The position numbers and the translations under genes were made by a program. Below, piece after piece: positions 18,832 through 26,783 of a DNA stretch of 64,000 nucleotides; within the stretch, counting starts at the first letter, position 1, and the number at the start of each line of letters is the position of its first letter. The stretch is from an uncultured Flammeovirgaceae bacterium. Lineage in GTDB: Bacteria > Bacteroidota > Bacteroidia > Cytophagales > Cyclobacteriaceae. The stretch spans positions 186,001 through 250,000 of the forward strand of contig CAKZYA010000057.1 of assembly GCA_937883755.1 (NCBI GenBank), read 5' to 3'. Below the pieces are notes generated by a model, which saw nothing but the letters and a program-made list of their open reading frames with translations, ran no database searches and was not told the origin of the DNA.

Positions 18832-20331
18832 GTGAACGCTATTACAACCACAACCTTGTTAGTTGCGCTCATCTTTACAGCTCAGCTACTATTTGCTCAG
18901 GATAATAATCATCGCCTAATCATTCTAGCTGATATGGGCAATGAGCCAGACGAAGTGCAGCAGATGGTACATATGATGATGTACAGCAATGAATTTGACT
19001 TAGAAGGTTTAATTGCCGTCACGGGTAAGTATCTTAATCCCCAGCAGAAAAGACTCTACCGAAGAGTTCTGCATCCAGAACTATTTACTGGAATCATTGA
19101 TGCTTACAGTGAAGTTGTCGAGAACCTAAAAAAACATGCCACTGGCTGGCCCGAGGTTGAGTATCTTCACTCTATTGTAGCTACTGGTCAACCTGAATAC
19201 GGTATTGCCGGTACCGGAGGAGGTAAAAGTTCACCAGGGTCTGAATTGATCATAAAAAGCTTTTTGAAGGATGACAACCGACCCATTTATATCGTGGTAA
19301 ACGCCGGATCAAATACCTTAGCTCAGGCGCTTATTGATTTCGAGGCCAAGTACTCTCAGGATGAACTGGATGCAGTGATCCGCAAACTTAGAGTGTTTGA
19401 AAATGGCGCTCAAGATAATGCCGGAGCCTGGATATGCTCACGGTTCCCAGACATACACTGGATACGAAGTAATTATCAGACTTACTGCTACGGAGGCCCT
19501 ATGCCCAGAACAGCGGAGAAGCTAGAGGTGAAAGGGTTGAAGAAAGGACCGCATACCTGGCAGCCTTACGCGTATTCTGATTTGGGTCAACACCAATGGA
19601 CATTAGAGCACGTAATGGCCTACCATGGTTCATTAGGGGCATATTACCCGCTGCGTATGATGAATAATCGACTATTTTTCCTGGAGGGTGGAGGCACTAT
19701 TCCCTGGCTGGGGCTGATTCATCGGGGGTTGGCAAGCATTGATCATCCCAGTTGGGGCGGATGGAGTGGGCGATTTAGTCGGGAGAAAGTTCCAAATGTT
19801 TGGTCGCGCCATCAGGATATTCAGCAGGACGAAGAAAGCTACGGTGGATTCAAATTATATACGGAAGTAGCCGACCACTGGGTTGATCCTGCGACCGATT
19901 CCGTGTACGATAATGTGTTTGCACCGGTATATCGCTGGCGGCAGGCATTCTTCAATGATTTTCAGTGTAGAATGGATTGGTGCGTAGAAGATTTTGAAAA
20001 TGCTAATCATAATCCTATTGCGGCTATTAATGGCGATCGCAAGGAGAAGATTCATACCATCCGAGCAGAAGTAGGACAAACCTTGCAGTTGGATGCTTCC
20101 GCTTCATCTGACCCTGACGGAGATCAAATCCAATACAACTGGTGGGTATACAAAGAAGCGAGTACCTATTTCAATCACATTGCTTTGACCGGTGCTGACC
20201 AAGCTGTGATGTCTTTGCAGGTCCCTGAAGACAGCCACGGTAAAGAAATACACCTGATCCTGGAAGTAACCGATGATCATGAAATTGCTTCACTCCACGA
20301 CTACCGAAGAGTAGTAGTTGAGGTAGAGTGA
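18832..20331 (+). CDS. Secreted Sde182-type nucleoside-hydrolase-like protein (DUF1593)
   Basis: 499 aa starting at a GTG. Residues about 1-22 form a signal peptide ending LLFAQ, so the protein is exported. The nucleoside-hydrolase-like domain starts at once with ILADMGNEPDEVQQMV, the acidic motif of this family, and runs to about residue 390. The C-terminal about 90 residues (SASSDPDGDQIQYNWW) match the Sde182 C-terminal module, a PKD/cadherin-like beta domain. The family is named after a cellulose-binding protein of Saccharophagus degradans. Members sit in polysaccharide-use loci, but the real substrate is not well established. It stands alone after a 361-nt gap. The family call is fairly sure; hydrolase activity is not. 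Confidence 0.82.
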   Translation: MNAITTTTLLVALIFTAQLLFAQDNNHRLIILADMGNEPDEVQQMVHMMMYSNEFDLEGLIAVTGKYLNPQQKRLYRRVLHPELFTGIIDAYSEVVENLKKHATGWPEVEYLHSIVATGQPEYGIAGTGGGKSSPGSELIIKSFLKDDNRPIYIVVNAGSNTLAQALIDFEAKYSQDELDAVIRKLRVFENGAQDNAGAWICSRFPDIHWIRSNYQTYCYGGPMPRTAEKLEVKGLKKGPHTWQPYAYSDLGQHQWTLEHVMAYHGSLGAYYPLRMMNNRLFFLEGGGTIPWLGLIHRGLASIDHPSWGGWSGRFSREKVPNVWSRHQDIQQDEESYGGFKLYTEVADHWVDPATDSVYDNVFAPVYRWRQAFFNDFQCRMDWCVEDFENANHNPIAAINGDRKEKIHTIRAEVGQTLQLDASASSDPDGDQIQYNWWVYKEASTYFNHIALTGADQAVMSLQVPEDSHGKEIHLILEVTDDHEIASLHDYRRVVVEVE

Positions 20332-20374
20332 TCCTATGCCCCCCAAGAAGTGAGAATGACAACTACCTACAGGT

Positions 20375-20764
20375 ATGATAAACATACAAAGAATACACCA
20401 CATCGCTATCATTGCTTCGGATTACGAGTACTCTAAGCATTTCTATACAGAAATATTAGGGCTGGAAATTATATTAGAAACCTACCGAGCCGACCGAGAC
20501 TCGTACAAGTTAGACTTACGAGTAAATGGAGGTGGACAGATAGAATTGTTTTCTTTCCCCAAACCACCTCTTCGTCCTTCGTATCCCGAAGCTGCGGGGT
20601 TACGCCACTTAGCATTTGAAGTAGATGATATAGCGCAGGCTAAGTCACTTCTTGAGGATCAGCAAATTGCGGTGGAAGAAATCCGGACTGATGAAATCAC
20701 TGGAAAACGGTTCACCTTTCTAGCAGATCCCGACGGCTTGCCGATTGAACTATACGAGCGATAA
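20375..20764 (+). CDS. VOC (glyoxalase I-like) metalloprotein, YaeR/SMU1112c type
   Basis: 129 aa, a single-chain VOC fold made of two beta-alpha-beta-beta-beta modules. The first module has RIHHIAI with a metal-ligand histidine near residue 8-9 and the later glutamate in GGQIELFSF. The second has GLRHLAFEV and ends DPDGLPIELYE with the last glutamate ligand. All four expected metal ligands are thus present. The length is typical of the YaeR/SMU1112c subgroup of small glyoxalase-like proteins, whose substrates are poorly defined. It starts 44 nt after the preceding gene and is followed by a MarR regulator. It is likely a cytoplasmic enzyme. Confidence 0.85.
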   Translation: MINIQRIHHIAIIASDYEYSKHFYTEILGLEIILETYRADRDSYKLDLRVNGGGQIELFSFPKPPLRPSYPEAAGLRHLAFEVDDIAQAKSLLEDQQIAVEEIRTDEITGKRFTFLADPDGLPIELYER

Positions 20765-20812
20765 GAAATCACCCGATACTAGTAAGTAGGATTATGAGTA
20801 AATACTAAATGT

Positions 20813-20826
20813 ATTGCGTATGCAAC
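20813..20826. promoter_or_regulatory. Candidate MarR operator, site 1
   Basis: The sequence ATTGCGTATGCAAC is a palindrome of the form TTGC-N4-GCAA that overlaps the ATG at 20820 of the marR-like gene. An almost identical 14-mer lies just after the same gene at 21274-21287 (13 of 14 bases the same). MarR dimers bind such short inverted repeats, and the position suggests autorepression. This is inference from sequence. Confidence 0.5.
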
Positions 20827-21257
20827 AAATGGATTTTGATAATACTCTAGGGAGGTATATCGGTCAGTTAAATACGGCTCTGAGCATGGCATTAAATCAA
20901 GAATTACAGAGAGCCAAGGTAGATGTTACCAGCGAGCAGTTCCGGTTACTTACTCATTTATGGAAAGAAGATGGCCTTAGCCAGATCATTTTAGCCGAGC
21001 GCACTGGGCGAGACCGGGGCAGTATTACCCGAATGCTAGATATACTGGAAAATAAAGGGTTTACCGTGCGAGTTGCTGATAAAAATGATCGGCGAATCAA
21101 TAATATCTATCTAACTAAGAAAGGGCGATCTATTCAATTGGGAGCAGTTAGTTGTGCTCAAGTTGTTCTGAGTAAAATCACTGAAGGATTTAGCGAAAGT
21201 GAGCGAAAAGAATTACACCAATTGTTAAAGAAAGCATCAGAAAATTTTGAGAGATAA
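20820..21257 (+). CDS. MarR family transcriptional regulator
   Basis: 145 aa from the ATG at 20820. A TTG at 20814 and a second ATG at 20829 are alternatives; the second ATG would place the palindrome just upstream of the start. The winged helix-turn-helix lies at about residues 50-110: an alpha-helical HTH (SQIILAERTGRDRGSITRML) then the wing with the family's DRR signature (KNDRRINNIYLTKKG). N- and C-terminal helices form the dimer interface. It probably represses itself and the downstream SRPBCC gene through the two matching palindromes at 20813-20826 and 21274-21287. The ligand is unknown. Confidence 0.9.
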   Translation: MQQMDFDNTLGRYIGQLNTALSMALNQELQRAKVDVTSEQFRLLTHLWKEDGLSQIILAERTGRDRGSITRMLDILENKGFTVRVADKNDRRINNIYLTKKGRSIQLGAVSCAQVVLSKITEGFSESERKELHQLLKKASENFER

Positions 21258-21273
21258 AACTTTTACTCTCTTC

Positions 21274-21287
21274 ATTGCGTATGCAAT
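21274..21287. promoter_or_regulatory. Candidate MarR operator, site 2
   Basis: ATTGCGTATGCAAT is an inverted repeat with 5-bp arms (ATTGC/GCAAT) around GTAT. It lies 16 nt after the stop of the marR-like gene and 87 nt before the SRPBCC gene. It matches site 1 at 13 of 14 positions, which is strong evidence that both are bound by one regulator, most simply the adjacent MarR protein. Confidence 0.55.
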
Positions 21288-21373
21288 TATAGTTTGAACA
21301 AATTATTATCGAGAGTGGTGATCAAATACTTGGTTTCTGCTATCGTAGCTCATCAATATTCATCTATTGAATT

Positions 21374-21820
21374 ATGTTTAGAGTATCAGCCTCAACTGAG
21401 ATAGCCGCACCTCCTCTGGCTGTTTGGAATACCATTATTCAGATGGATGAATATGCTGACTGGAACAGTCAACTACATTATTTGGGAGGCGCCTTAGCAT
21501 TAGGTGAAACCATCCAATTAAAATTGACCCCACTAGGGCAACAAGGCTACGAATTTAAACCGAAAATCATTGCTTTTGAGCCAGAACGCGAGTTTGCGTG
21601 GGTAGCCCGAACGGGTTTTAAGGGGTTGTTCGATGGTGAGCACCATTTCGTTATTCACAACTTAGGATACAATCGCTCTCGTCTAGACAATTTTGAGATT
21701 TACTCAGGTCTATTATCGCCAATCATGCAGCAGCTCCCTATGATGAAAGGAGCTAATGAAGGTTTTGCAGTGATAAATGAAGAGATTAAAAAAAAGGCAG
21801 AGTCACTTTGTAGTGCTTAA
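21374..21820 (+). CDS. SRPBCC-fold (START/polyketide-cyclase-like) protein
   Basis: 148 aa. It opens with the typical SRPBCC beta strand and helix (ASTEIAAPPLAVWNTIIQMDEYADWN), followed by the antiparallel sheet and a long C-terminal helix (GFAVINEEIKKKAES). This fold makes a deep hydrophobic ligand cavity. No catalytic motif can be assigned, so the ligand and any activity are unknown. The gene follows a MarR regulator with a second palindrome between them, suggesting MarR-controlled expression. It is transcribed toward the minus-strand lipoprotein gene, with about 97 nt between the two stops. Confidence 0.75.
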   Translation: MFRVSASTEIAAPPLAVWNTIIQMDEYADWNSQLHYLGGALALGETIQLKLTPLGQQGYEFKPKIIAFEPEREFAWVARTGFKGLFDGEHHFVIHNLGYNRSRLDNFEIYSGLLSPIMQQLPMMKGANEGFAVINEEIKKKAESLCSA

Positions 21821-21862
21821 CTCTCTTTAAAGTTACCATGGTTTTAAAACAAGCAGTAAAGC

Positions 21863-21890
21863 AAAAAAGCCCAGTCTCTCAACCAGGCTT
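21863..21890 (-). terminator. Rho-independent terminator of the lipoprotein gene
   Basis: On the minus strand a 9-bp stem (AAGCCTGGT pairing with ACTGGGCTT, two G-T wobbles) with a 6-nt loop TGAGAG is followed by a T-run at 21868-21863. It lies just after the stop of the minus-strand lipoprotein gene. Stem, short loop and T-tail together make this a convincing intrinsic terminator. Confidence 0.75.
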
Positions 21891-21917
21891 CTCAAGTATA
21901 AACAATATTACTAAGGA

Positions 21918-22742
21918 TTACATTGCTGGATCAGCTTCCTTCAAGGTGAAAGTACGCGATACGCTATTCATTGGGCTATCAACCAAGTTCCCTTCACTAT
22001 CAACTAATTCAATAGAAATAGTATTTTCACCCATTGGCATTCCCTGAATTACGTAGGGCTGCCATTGATTCACCATAAATGTGGTATCACTGTTGATACT
22101 CACTTTTACTTGATTACCTCCGGGTCCGATCTCGGTATTGGCCAGATAGAAATCAAATAATACACTTTCCGCATCAGCACCACTGTACGTTCCCTTAGGT
22201 CGGCTGTAAAATAGCATGGGCTGCGATAAATCGATATCTTCAGTCTCGCCTTCGCCCACAGTAAACTGAGAAACTTTGTACGCTTCGGGGTTCTTCACAC
22301 TTTCATGATAAGAGCGCGATAGAAAAGATAGAGCTACATAATGCCCATCTTCTAGTGCCAGTTTAAAACCTTCGGTTTGATAAATTGCGTGATAAGGATT
22401 ATTATTTAAAATCAAGTGAACATGCTGCCCTTTTGGCGAAGCAGCTAATGGCTTCTGATCAGCATCGGGAGTCGGTGCACCTAGTTCGTAATTGGTTACA
22501 CCGTAGGTAAATTCTACCGAGTCGCCACTAGTTAGGGTTGATCCGTCAGTTGGGCCAGTGGCTTCCAACATGGCATCTGCGTATTCGGGCGAGGCCGGAG
22601 CAGGTGAAATGCTCAATGCAGGAGCTACTTCTTCTACCGTTTCGGTTTCAGCAGCTTCTTGAGTAGATTCCCCAGCGGGGCCACAGGCATAAAATAAGCA
22701 GGCAGAAAGAAAGGCTATGATCGTAAGAAATTGTCTTCTCAT
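21918..22742 (-). CDS. Uncharacterised lipoprotein
   Basis: 274 aa. The N-terminus MRRQFLTIIAFLSACLFYAC is a lipoprotein signal with the lipidated cysteine most likely at residue 20. An acidic, low-complexity linker follows (ESTQEAAETETVEEV). The rest looks like two beta-sandwich segments. The stretch GQHVHLILNNNPYHAIY, with two histidines, resembles small secreted beta domains found in Bacteroidota lipoproteins. I cannot name a function. It is probably anchored in the outer membrane or periplasm. It stands alone on the minus strand, convergent with the SRPBCC gene and divergent from the dioxygenase gene, with a clear terminator 28 nt downstream. Confidence 0.7.
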   Translation of the reverse strand: MRRQFLTIIAFLSACLFYACGPAGESTQEAAETETVEEVAPALSISPAPASPEYADAMLEATGPTDGSTLTSGDSVEFTYGVTNYELGAPTPDADQKPLAASPKGQHVHLILNNNPYHAIYQTEGFKLALEDGHYVALSFLSRSYHESVKNPEAYKVSQFTVGEGETEDIDLSQPMLFYSRPKGTYSGADAESVLFDFYLANTEIGPGGNQVKVSINSDTTFMVNQWQPYVIQGMPMGENTISIELVDSEGNLVDSPMNSVSRTFTLKEADPAM

Positions 22743-22840
22743 GGTCTAGTGGGTTTGTGTTAAGTTTGATATAACGCGAAGTTATCGCAAAATTTGTGTT
22801 AATTAATTTTTTAACTCGATTTACTTAAAATAAGTTATTT

Positions 22841-23812
22841 ATGGCTGATTTGTTTGACACTATTCCTAGCCTAGATTTACATCAATTCACCCAAGGAGAC
22901 GAGGAACAGAAAGCGCAGTTTGTGGATCAACTCGGTGATGCTTTTCATCGAATTGGCTTTGTAGCTATCAAGAATCATGGTTTAACCGATGAGCTGACTG
23001 AGAAGCTATACACCACAGTAAAGGAATTTTTTGCCTTACCCGAAGAAGCGAAAAAGCAGTACGATCGTCCCGAGCTGCACGGGCAACGGGGTTATACTAG
23101 CAAAGGAAAAGAACATGCTAAAGGACGTACCACTGCCGACCTAAAAGAATTTTACCAAATTGGTCAATTTGTAGATGACGGCGATCCCATCAAAGAAAAT
23201 TACCCAGACAATATCTGGCCAGAAGAAGAGGTTCCAAGTATGCATGCTATTGCCAAGGAAACTTACCAAACCCTGGAAGCTGCCGGACAACAACTATTGA
23301 GAGCTATCGCGCTATACTTGAATCTAAAAGAAAGCTACTTTGATCAGTACGTACATAATGGTAATAGCATTTTACGGGCAATCCACTATTACCCAATCAA
23401 AAATCCTGAGGAAGTGCCCGATGATGCCGTGCGAGCCGCCGAACACGGTGATATTAATCTTATTACGTTGTTAATGGGTGCCAGTGCCGATGGGCTACAA
23501 GTACTCCGACGCGATGGTGCCTGGATACCCATTACCGCTCTGCCTGATCAAATTATTGTCAATGTGGGTGATATGTTAGCCCGTCTGACTAATGATACGC
23601 TAAAGTCCACTATTCATCGGGTAGTGAACCCACCGCGCGAACTATTGGGTATGCCTCGCTACTCTATTCCTTTCTTCATGCACCCCCGCGCCGACATGGA
23701 TCTAACTTGCCTCGACTCCTGCGTGGGTGAAGATCAGCCAAAGCAATACGAGGATATGACCGCCGGAGAGTTTCTGGAAGAACGTCTTCGGGAAATTGGA
23801 TTGAAGCAATAG
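22841..23812 (+). CDS. Fe(II)/2-oxoglutarate dioxygenase, isopenicillin N synthase family
   Basis: 323 aa with the two-part architecture of the family. The N-terminal domain (residues about 8-110) begins IPSLDLHQF and includes FHRIGFVAIKNHGL. The C-terminal jelly roll has the iron ligands H202-x-D204 and H259, and the co-substrate motif R273-x-S275. All catalytic residues are therefore present and the enzyme should be active. Family members oxidise small molecules, including hydroxylations in metabolite synthesis; the substrate here cannot be told. It is followed 18 nt later by the chromate transporter gene and may be co-transcribed with it. Confidence 0.9.
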   Translation: MADLFDTIPSLDLHQFTQGDEEQKAQFVDQLGDAFHRIGFVAIKNHGLTDELTEKLYTTVKEFFALPEEAKKQYDRPELHGQRGYTSKGKEHAKGRTTADLKEFYQIGQFVDDGDPIKENYPDNIWPEEEVPSMHAIAKETYQTLEAAGQQLLRAIALYLNLKESYFDQYVHNGNSILRAIHYYPIKNPEEVPDDAVRAAEHGDINLITLLMGASADGLQVLRRDGAWIPITALPDQIIVNVGDMLARLTNDTLKSTIHRVVNPPRELLGMPRYSIPFFMHPRADMDLTCLDSCVGEDQPKQYEDMTAGEFLEERLREIGLKQ

Positions 23813-23830
23813 CCATTTACGCTCGCCGCT

Positions 23831-25054
23831 TTGGATCATCACCGCCACCGTCCCTGGTACTCGCAAGGAGTTATCACACCCATCCGTCGGGTGCGGTATT
23901 TTATATTCTTGCGGGATGTTTTCATTTTAACGATTAGTGCATTTGGTGGACCTCAAGCTCATTTAACGCTTTTTTTAAAGATGATGGTAGAGAAGCGCCG
24001 TTATCTGAGCGAGAAAGATTTAATGGAGCTATATGCGCTTTGCCAGATTTTACCTGGGCCATCTTCTACCCAAACCATTACGGGTATCGGGTATCGGATT
24101 GGTGGCCCCAAACTGGCTTTTCTCACCCTACTAGTTTGGATGCTCCCAGCTGTTTCACTGATGACGATAGCCGCTATTATTCTCTCCAATATTCAGGAAA
24201 AGGATCTTTCGCTAGAATTCACCCGTTTCATCCAACCGATGGCCGTTGGCTTTGTATTTTATGCTGCTTATACTCTCAGCGTAAAAGTGGTTAATACACG
24301 TTCTGGCATTATTATTATGGTGATTGCTACCATCGTCTCTTTCCTGATTCGGAAGCCATTTATCTACCCTTTATTATTGCTGCTAGCCGGAGTAGTCACT
24401 GCGCTCAAGTATCGAAAGCACCCCAGGGAAGAAAAGGGAAAATTATCAGTTAGATGGGGCAACTTAACGCTCTGGATTTCTATCCTAGTTGTAGCTGCTA
24501 TTACAGCAGGAATTACCCAAGCCATACCAGCCCGCATCTTTGAGAACTTCTACCGGAATGGGAGTTTGATTTTTGGGGGCGGGCAAGTTCTCATTCCATT
24601 GCTGTATACTGAGTTTGTTAACTTTAAAGCGTATTTAACTTCCGAAGAATTTTTGACAGGGTATGCCCTAGTTCAGGCTATCCCTGGCCCAGTATTTTCA
24701 TTTAGTGCCTTTATTGGCTCACTAGCTATGAGAGATTATGGCGTGGGAGGCGAAGTTATTGGGGCTTTTATGGCCTCATTGGGGATTTTTCTCCCCGGGA
24801 CATTTCTTATTTTCTTCATGCTCCGCTTTTGGGATTCACTCAAAAAGTATCGGGTAATTAAAGCCTCTCTGGAAGGAATTGTAGCCGCCAGCGCAGGAAT
24901 GGTGATTGCGGCAGCATTGCTGTTATTAGAACCAATAGAACTATCCTATCTGAATATTAGTATCGTGGTTGGAACTGCCCTGCTACTCCAGTTTACTAAA
25001 GTTCCTGCACCAATTATCATTTTAGTAGGATTGACCTTAGGTATTCTTTTATAA
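23831..25054 (+). CDS. chrA: Chromate transporter, two-domain ChrA type
   Basis: About 407 aa, inner-membrane protein of the CHR superfamily. The first CHR domain starts near residue 35 with the hallmark FGGPQAH and LPGPSSTQ motifs; the second starts near residue 245 with FGGGQVLIPLLYTE and AIPGPVFSFSAF. About ten membrane helices are visible. Known members export chromate, probably by ion-coupled antiport, but many have not been tested. The start is uncertain: the earliest in-frame candidate is a TTG at 23831, and a GTG near 23891 is an alternative; no ATG precedes the first domain. It follows the dioxygenase gene closely, and its stop codon abuts the stop of the minus-strand polysaccharide locus with no spacer. 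Confidence 0.85.
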   Translation: MDHHRHRPWYSQGVITPIRRVRYFIFLRDVFILTISAFGGPQAHLTLFLKMMVEKRRYLSEKDLMELYALCQILPGPSSTQTITGIGYRIGGPKLAFLTLLVWMLPAVSLMTIAAIILSNIQEKDLSLEFTRFIQPMAVGFVFYAAYTLSVKVVNTRSGIIIMVIATIVSFLIRKPFIYPLLLLLAGVVTALKYRKHPREEKGKLSVRWGNLTLWISILVVAAITAGITQAIPARIFENFYRNGSLIFGGGQVLIPLLYTEFVNFKAYLTSEEFLTGYALVQAIPGPVFSFSAFIGSLAMRDYGVGGEVIGAFMASLGIFLPGTFLIFFMLRFWDSLKKYRVIKASLEGIVAASAGMVIAAALLLLEPIELSYLNISIVVGTALLLQFTKVPAPIIILVGLTLGILL

Positions 25055-26428
25055 CTATTTTCCTTCGGCTTTAAATACAATAACTACGGTCATCAGAATA
25101 ATTTTGAGATCAACCAGCAGAGATACATTTCGTAAATAAACCAAATCATAGCGCAAACGCTTCACCATCTCGTCAATATCAGAAGCATAGCCAAACTTGA
25201 TTTGCCCGATAGAAGTAATACCTGGTTTTACAAAGTGAAGGTAACGATATCGAGGTGCTTTCTCGACGATTTGATCAATATAAAACTGCCGTTCAGGACG
25301 GGGACCAACAATAGACATATCACCCCTAAAAACATTAATGAATTGAGGAATCTCGTCTAGGCGAAACTTTCGCATAAACCGTCCCCAAGGAGTCACTCTT
25401 GGGTCATCATCACAAGCTAACTGGGGTCCGCAAACCTCTGAGTCAGCATACATACTACGGAATTTATACATACTAAAGGGTCTTCCCCCTTTTCCAATAC
25501 GCTCTTGTACAAAAAGAGCTGGTCCCTTAGAGGTAGCCTTAGTAATCAAGGCGGTGAGAAGAAATATTGGTGAGCCTAATAGTAAAACAATGGAGGAGAA
25601 GAAAATATCAAAAGCTCGTTTAAAGATAATTGCCTTGCTATCTTCAATTGGTGAGGGGGATATGTTTAGTACAGGGATATTATCATATCTCTCAAAAGAG
25701 ACCCCTTTAGAATAAAAGCTACGGTAATCAGTAATTATCTTAACTTTCCGATCTGTTCGCTCGCAAAAATCAATGATATCTCGTACAACATCATACTCTA
25801 CATAAGGTAGGCAGCAGTATACTTCATCTACTGCATTGCGGGAAGAATACTGCTCAATTTGCTCAGGCCTGCCAATGATATTTGGGTTATCTTGGCTCTT
25901 TGAGGAGAAATACCCTAGAAACTTATACCCATACTCCCGATGGCGTACGAAGAAATTTCTGAGTTCTTCAGAAGTCTCACCATACCCTACGATGATAATA
26001 TTCCGGTTATTATAACCTTGAAGGCGGTACTGTCGCAGAAAATAAGTAAAAATCCCTTTCCAAAAAGAGGCACCTACAAACAGAATAATGTACGAAATAA
26101 AAAGTTGCTCCCTGGAGTAGTAGTATACCCTAAATATGATAAAGAATATAGCAACTAAGCATGCATGTAAGAAAATGGATGTGAAATGTCTACTTAAGAT
26201 ATGTGGTACAGTAGAGGAAACTCGAGATATACGATACGGGCGAATTGCTAGTATAGCCAAGAACCAGGCAATATTGATAAAGAACAGCAGCCCTGAATAT
26301 GGTGCCGAAAACAGACTGCTAATCTCTTGAAATCTTAGGTAGTAAGAGCCAGCAAAGGATAGGTTCAGAAGTAAGAAATCGACGACAACATGGATAAGCC
26401 GAATATTTTTTGAAAACCGATGTTGCAT
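25055..26428 (-). CDS. Undecaprenyl-phosphate sugar phosphotransferase (polysaccharide initiation, WcaJ-like)
   Basis: 457 aa. The N-terminal part has several membrane helices followed by a Rossmann-like region (NIIIVGYGETSEELRNFF, residues about 150-240). The C-terminal half is the bacterial sugar transferase domain: a membrane helix after KRAFDIFFSS, then the catalytic loop (QERIGKGG, YKFRSM) and the signature DEIPQFINVFRGDMSIVGPRP. It transfers a hexose-1-phosphate to undecaprenyl phosphate at the inner membrane, the first step of repeat-unit synthesis. It lies at the 3' end of the polysaccharide locus, 355 nt from the next gene, so it may have its own promoter. Whether the sugar is glucose or galactose cannot be decided here. 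Confidence 0.92.
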   Translation of the reverse strand: MQHRFSKNIRLIHVVVDFLLLNLSFAGSYYLRFQEISSLFSAPYSGLLFFINIAWFLAILAIRPYRISRVSSTVPHILSRHFTSIFLHACLVAIFFIIFRVYYYSREQLFISYIILFVGASFWKGIFTYFLRQYRLQGYNNRNIIIVGYGETSEELRNFFVRHREYGYKFLGYFSSKSQDNPNIIGRPEQIEQYSSRNAVDEVYCCLPYVEYDVVRDIIDFCERTDRKVKIITDYRSFYSKGVSFERYDNIPVLNISPSPIEDSKAIIFKRAFDIFFSSIVLLLGSPIFLLTALITKATSKGPALFVQERIGKGGRPFSMYKFRSMYADSEVCGPQLACDDDPRVTPWGRFMRKFRLDEIPQFINVFRGDMSIVGPRPERQFYIDQIVEKAPRYRYLHFVKPGITSIGQIKFGYASDIDEMVKRLRYDLVYLRNVSLLVDLKIILMTVVIVFKAEGK

Positions 26429-26783
26429 GTTCGTACTTTACTTTGCGTATTGCGTTAGTTAGTATTGCAGACTCCCCAATCGACGAACAGGAATCATGCC
26501 AAATCATAAAACTAGTACTTATCTACTGCCAAGACAATATTATAAAAGAAATGGTTGTAGCGATGTTACTAAAAATAATGGCAAAGATGTTCTAAATGAC
26601 TATCAAAAAAATATCTAAGTATCAATTAATATTAATGATGTAACTTTGCTGCAATTTTACGACATAAAATCCACAAAGTATCATCAATTAGTATTTACTT
26701 CCTTTTTAATTGAAATCTAGTCTGAATACGATGTGTCATTCTCAATATGTTTACTATTCATATTAATTATATACAAGTACTTA
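26429..26783. other. Intergenic region within the polysaccharide locus
   Basis: 355 AT-rich nt between the Wzi-like gene and the initiating transferase, the largest gap in the locus apart from the methyltransferase relic. No gene and no T-tailed hairpin were recognised. No full TTTG/TAnnTTTG promoter match was found, although a separate promoter for the downstream transferase is plausible here. Confidence 0.45.

Noticed and set aside
21838-22047. 69-codon plus-strand frame after the SRPBCC gene
   Set aside because: It runs through the minus-strand terminator and the 3' end of the lipoprotein gene.
22761-22768. TAAGTTTG as a -7 element for the dioxygenase gene
   Set aside because: It matches TAnnTTTG, but no TTTG lies about 20 nt upstream; an isolated 8-mer is too weak.
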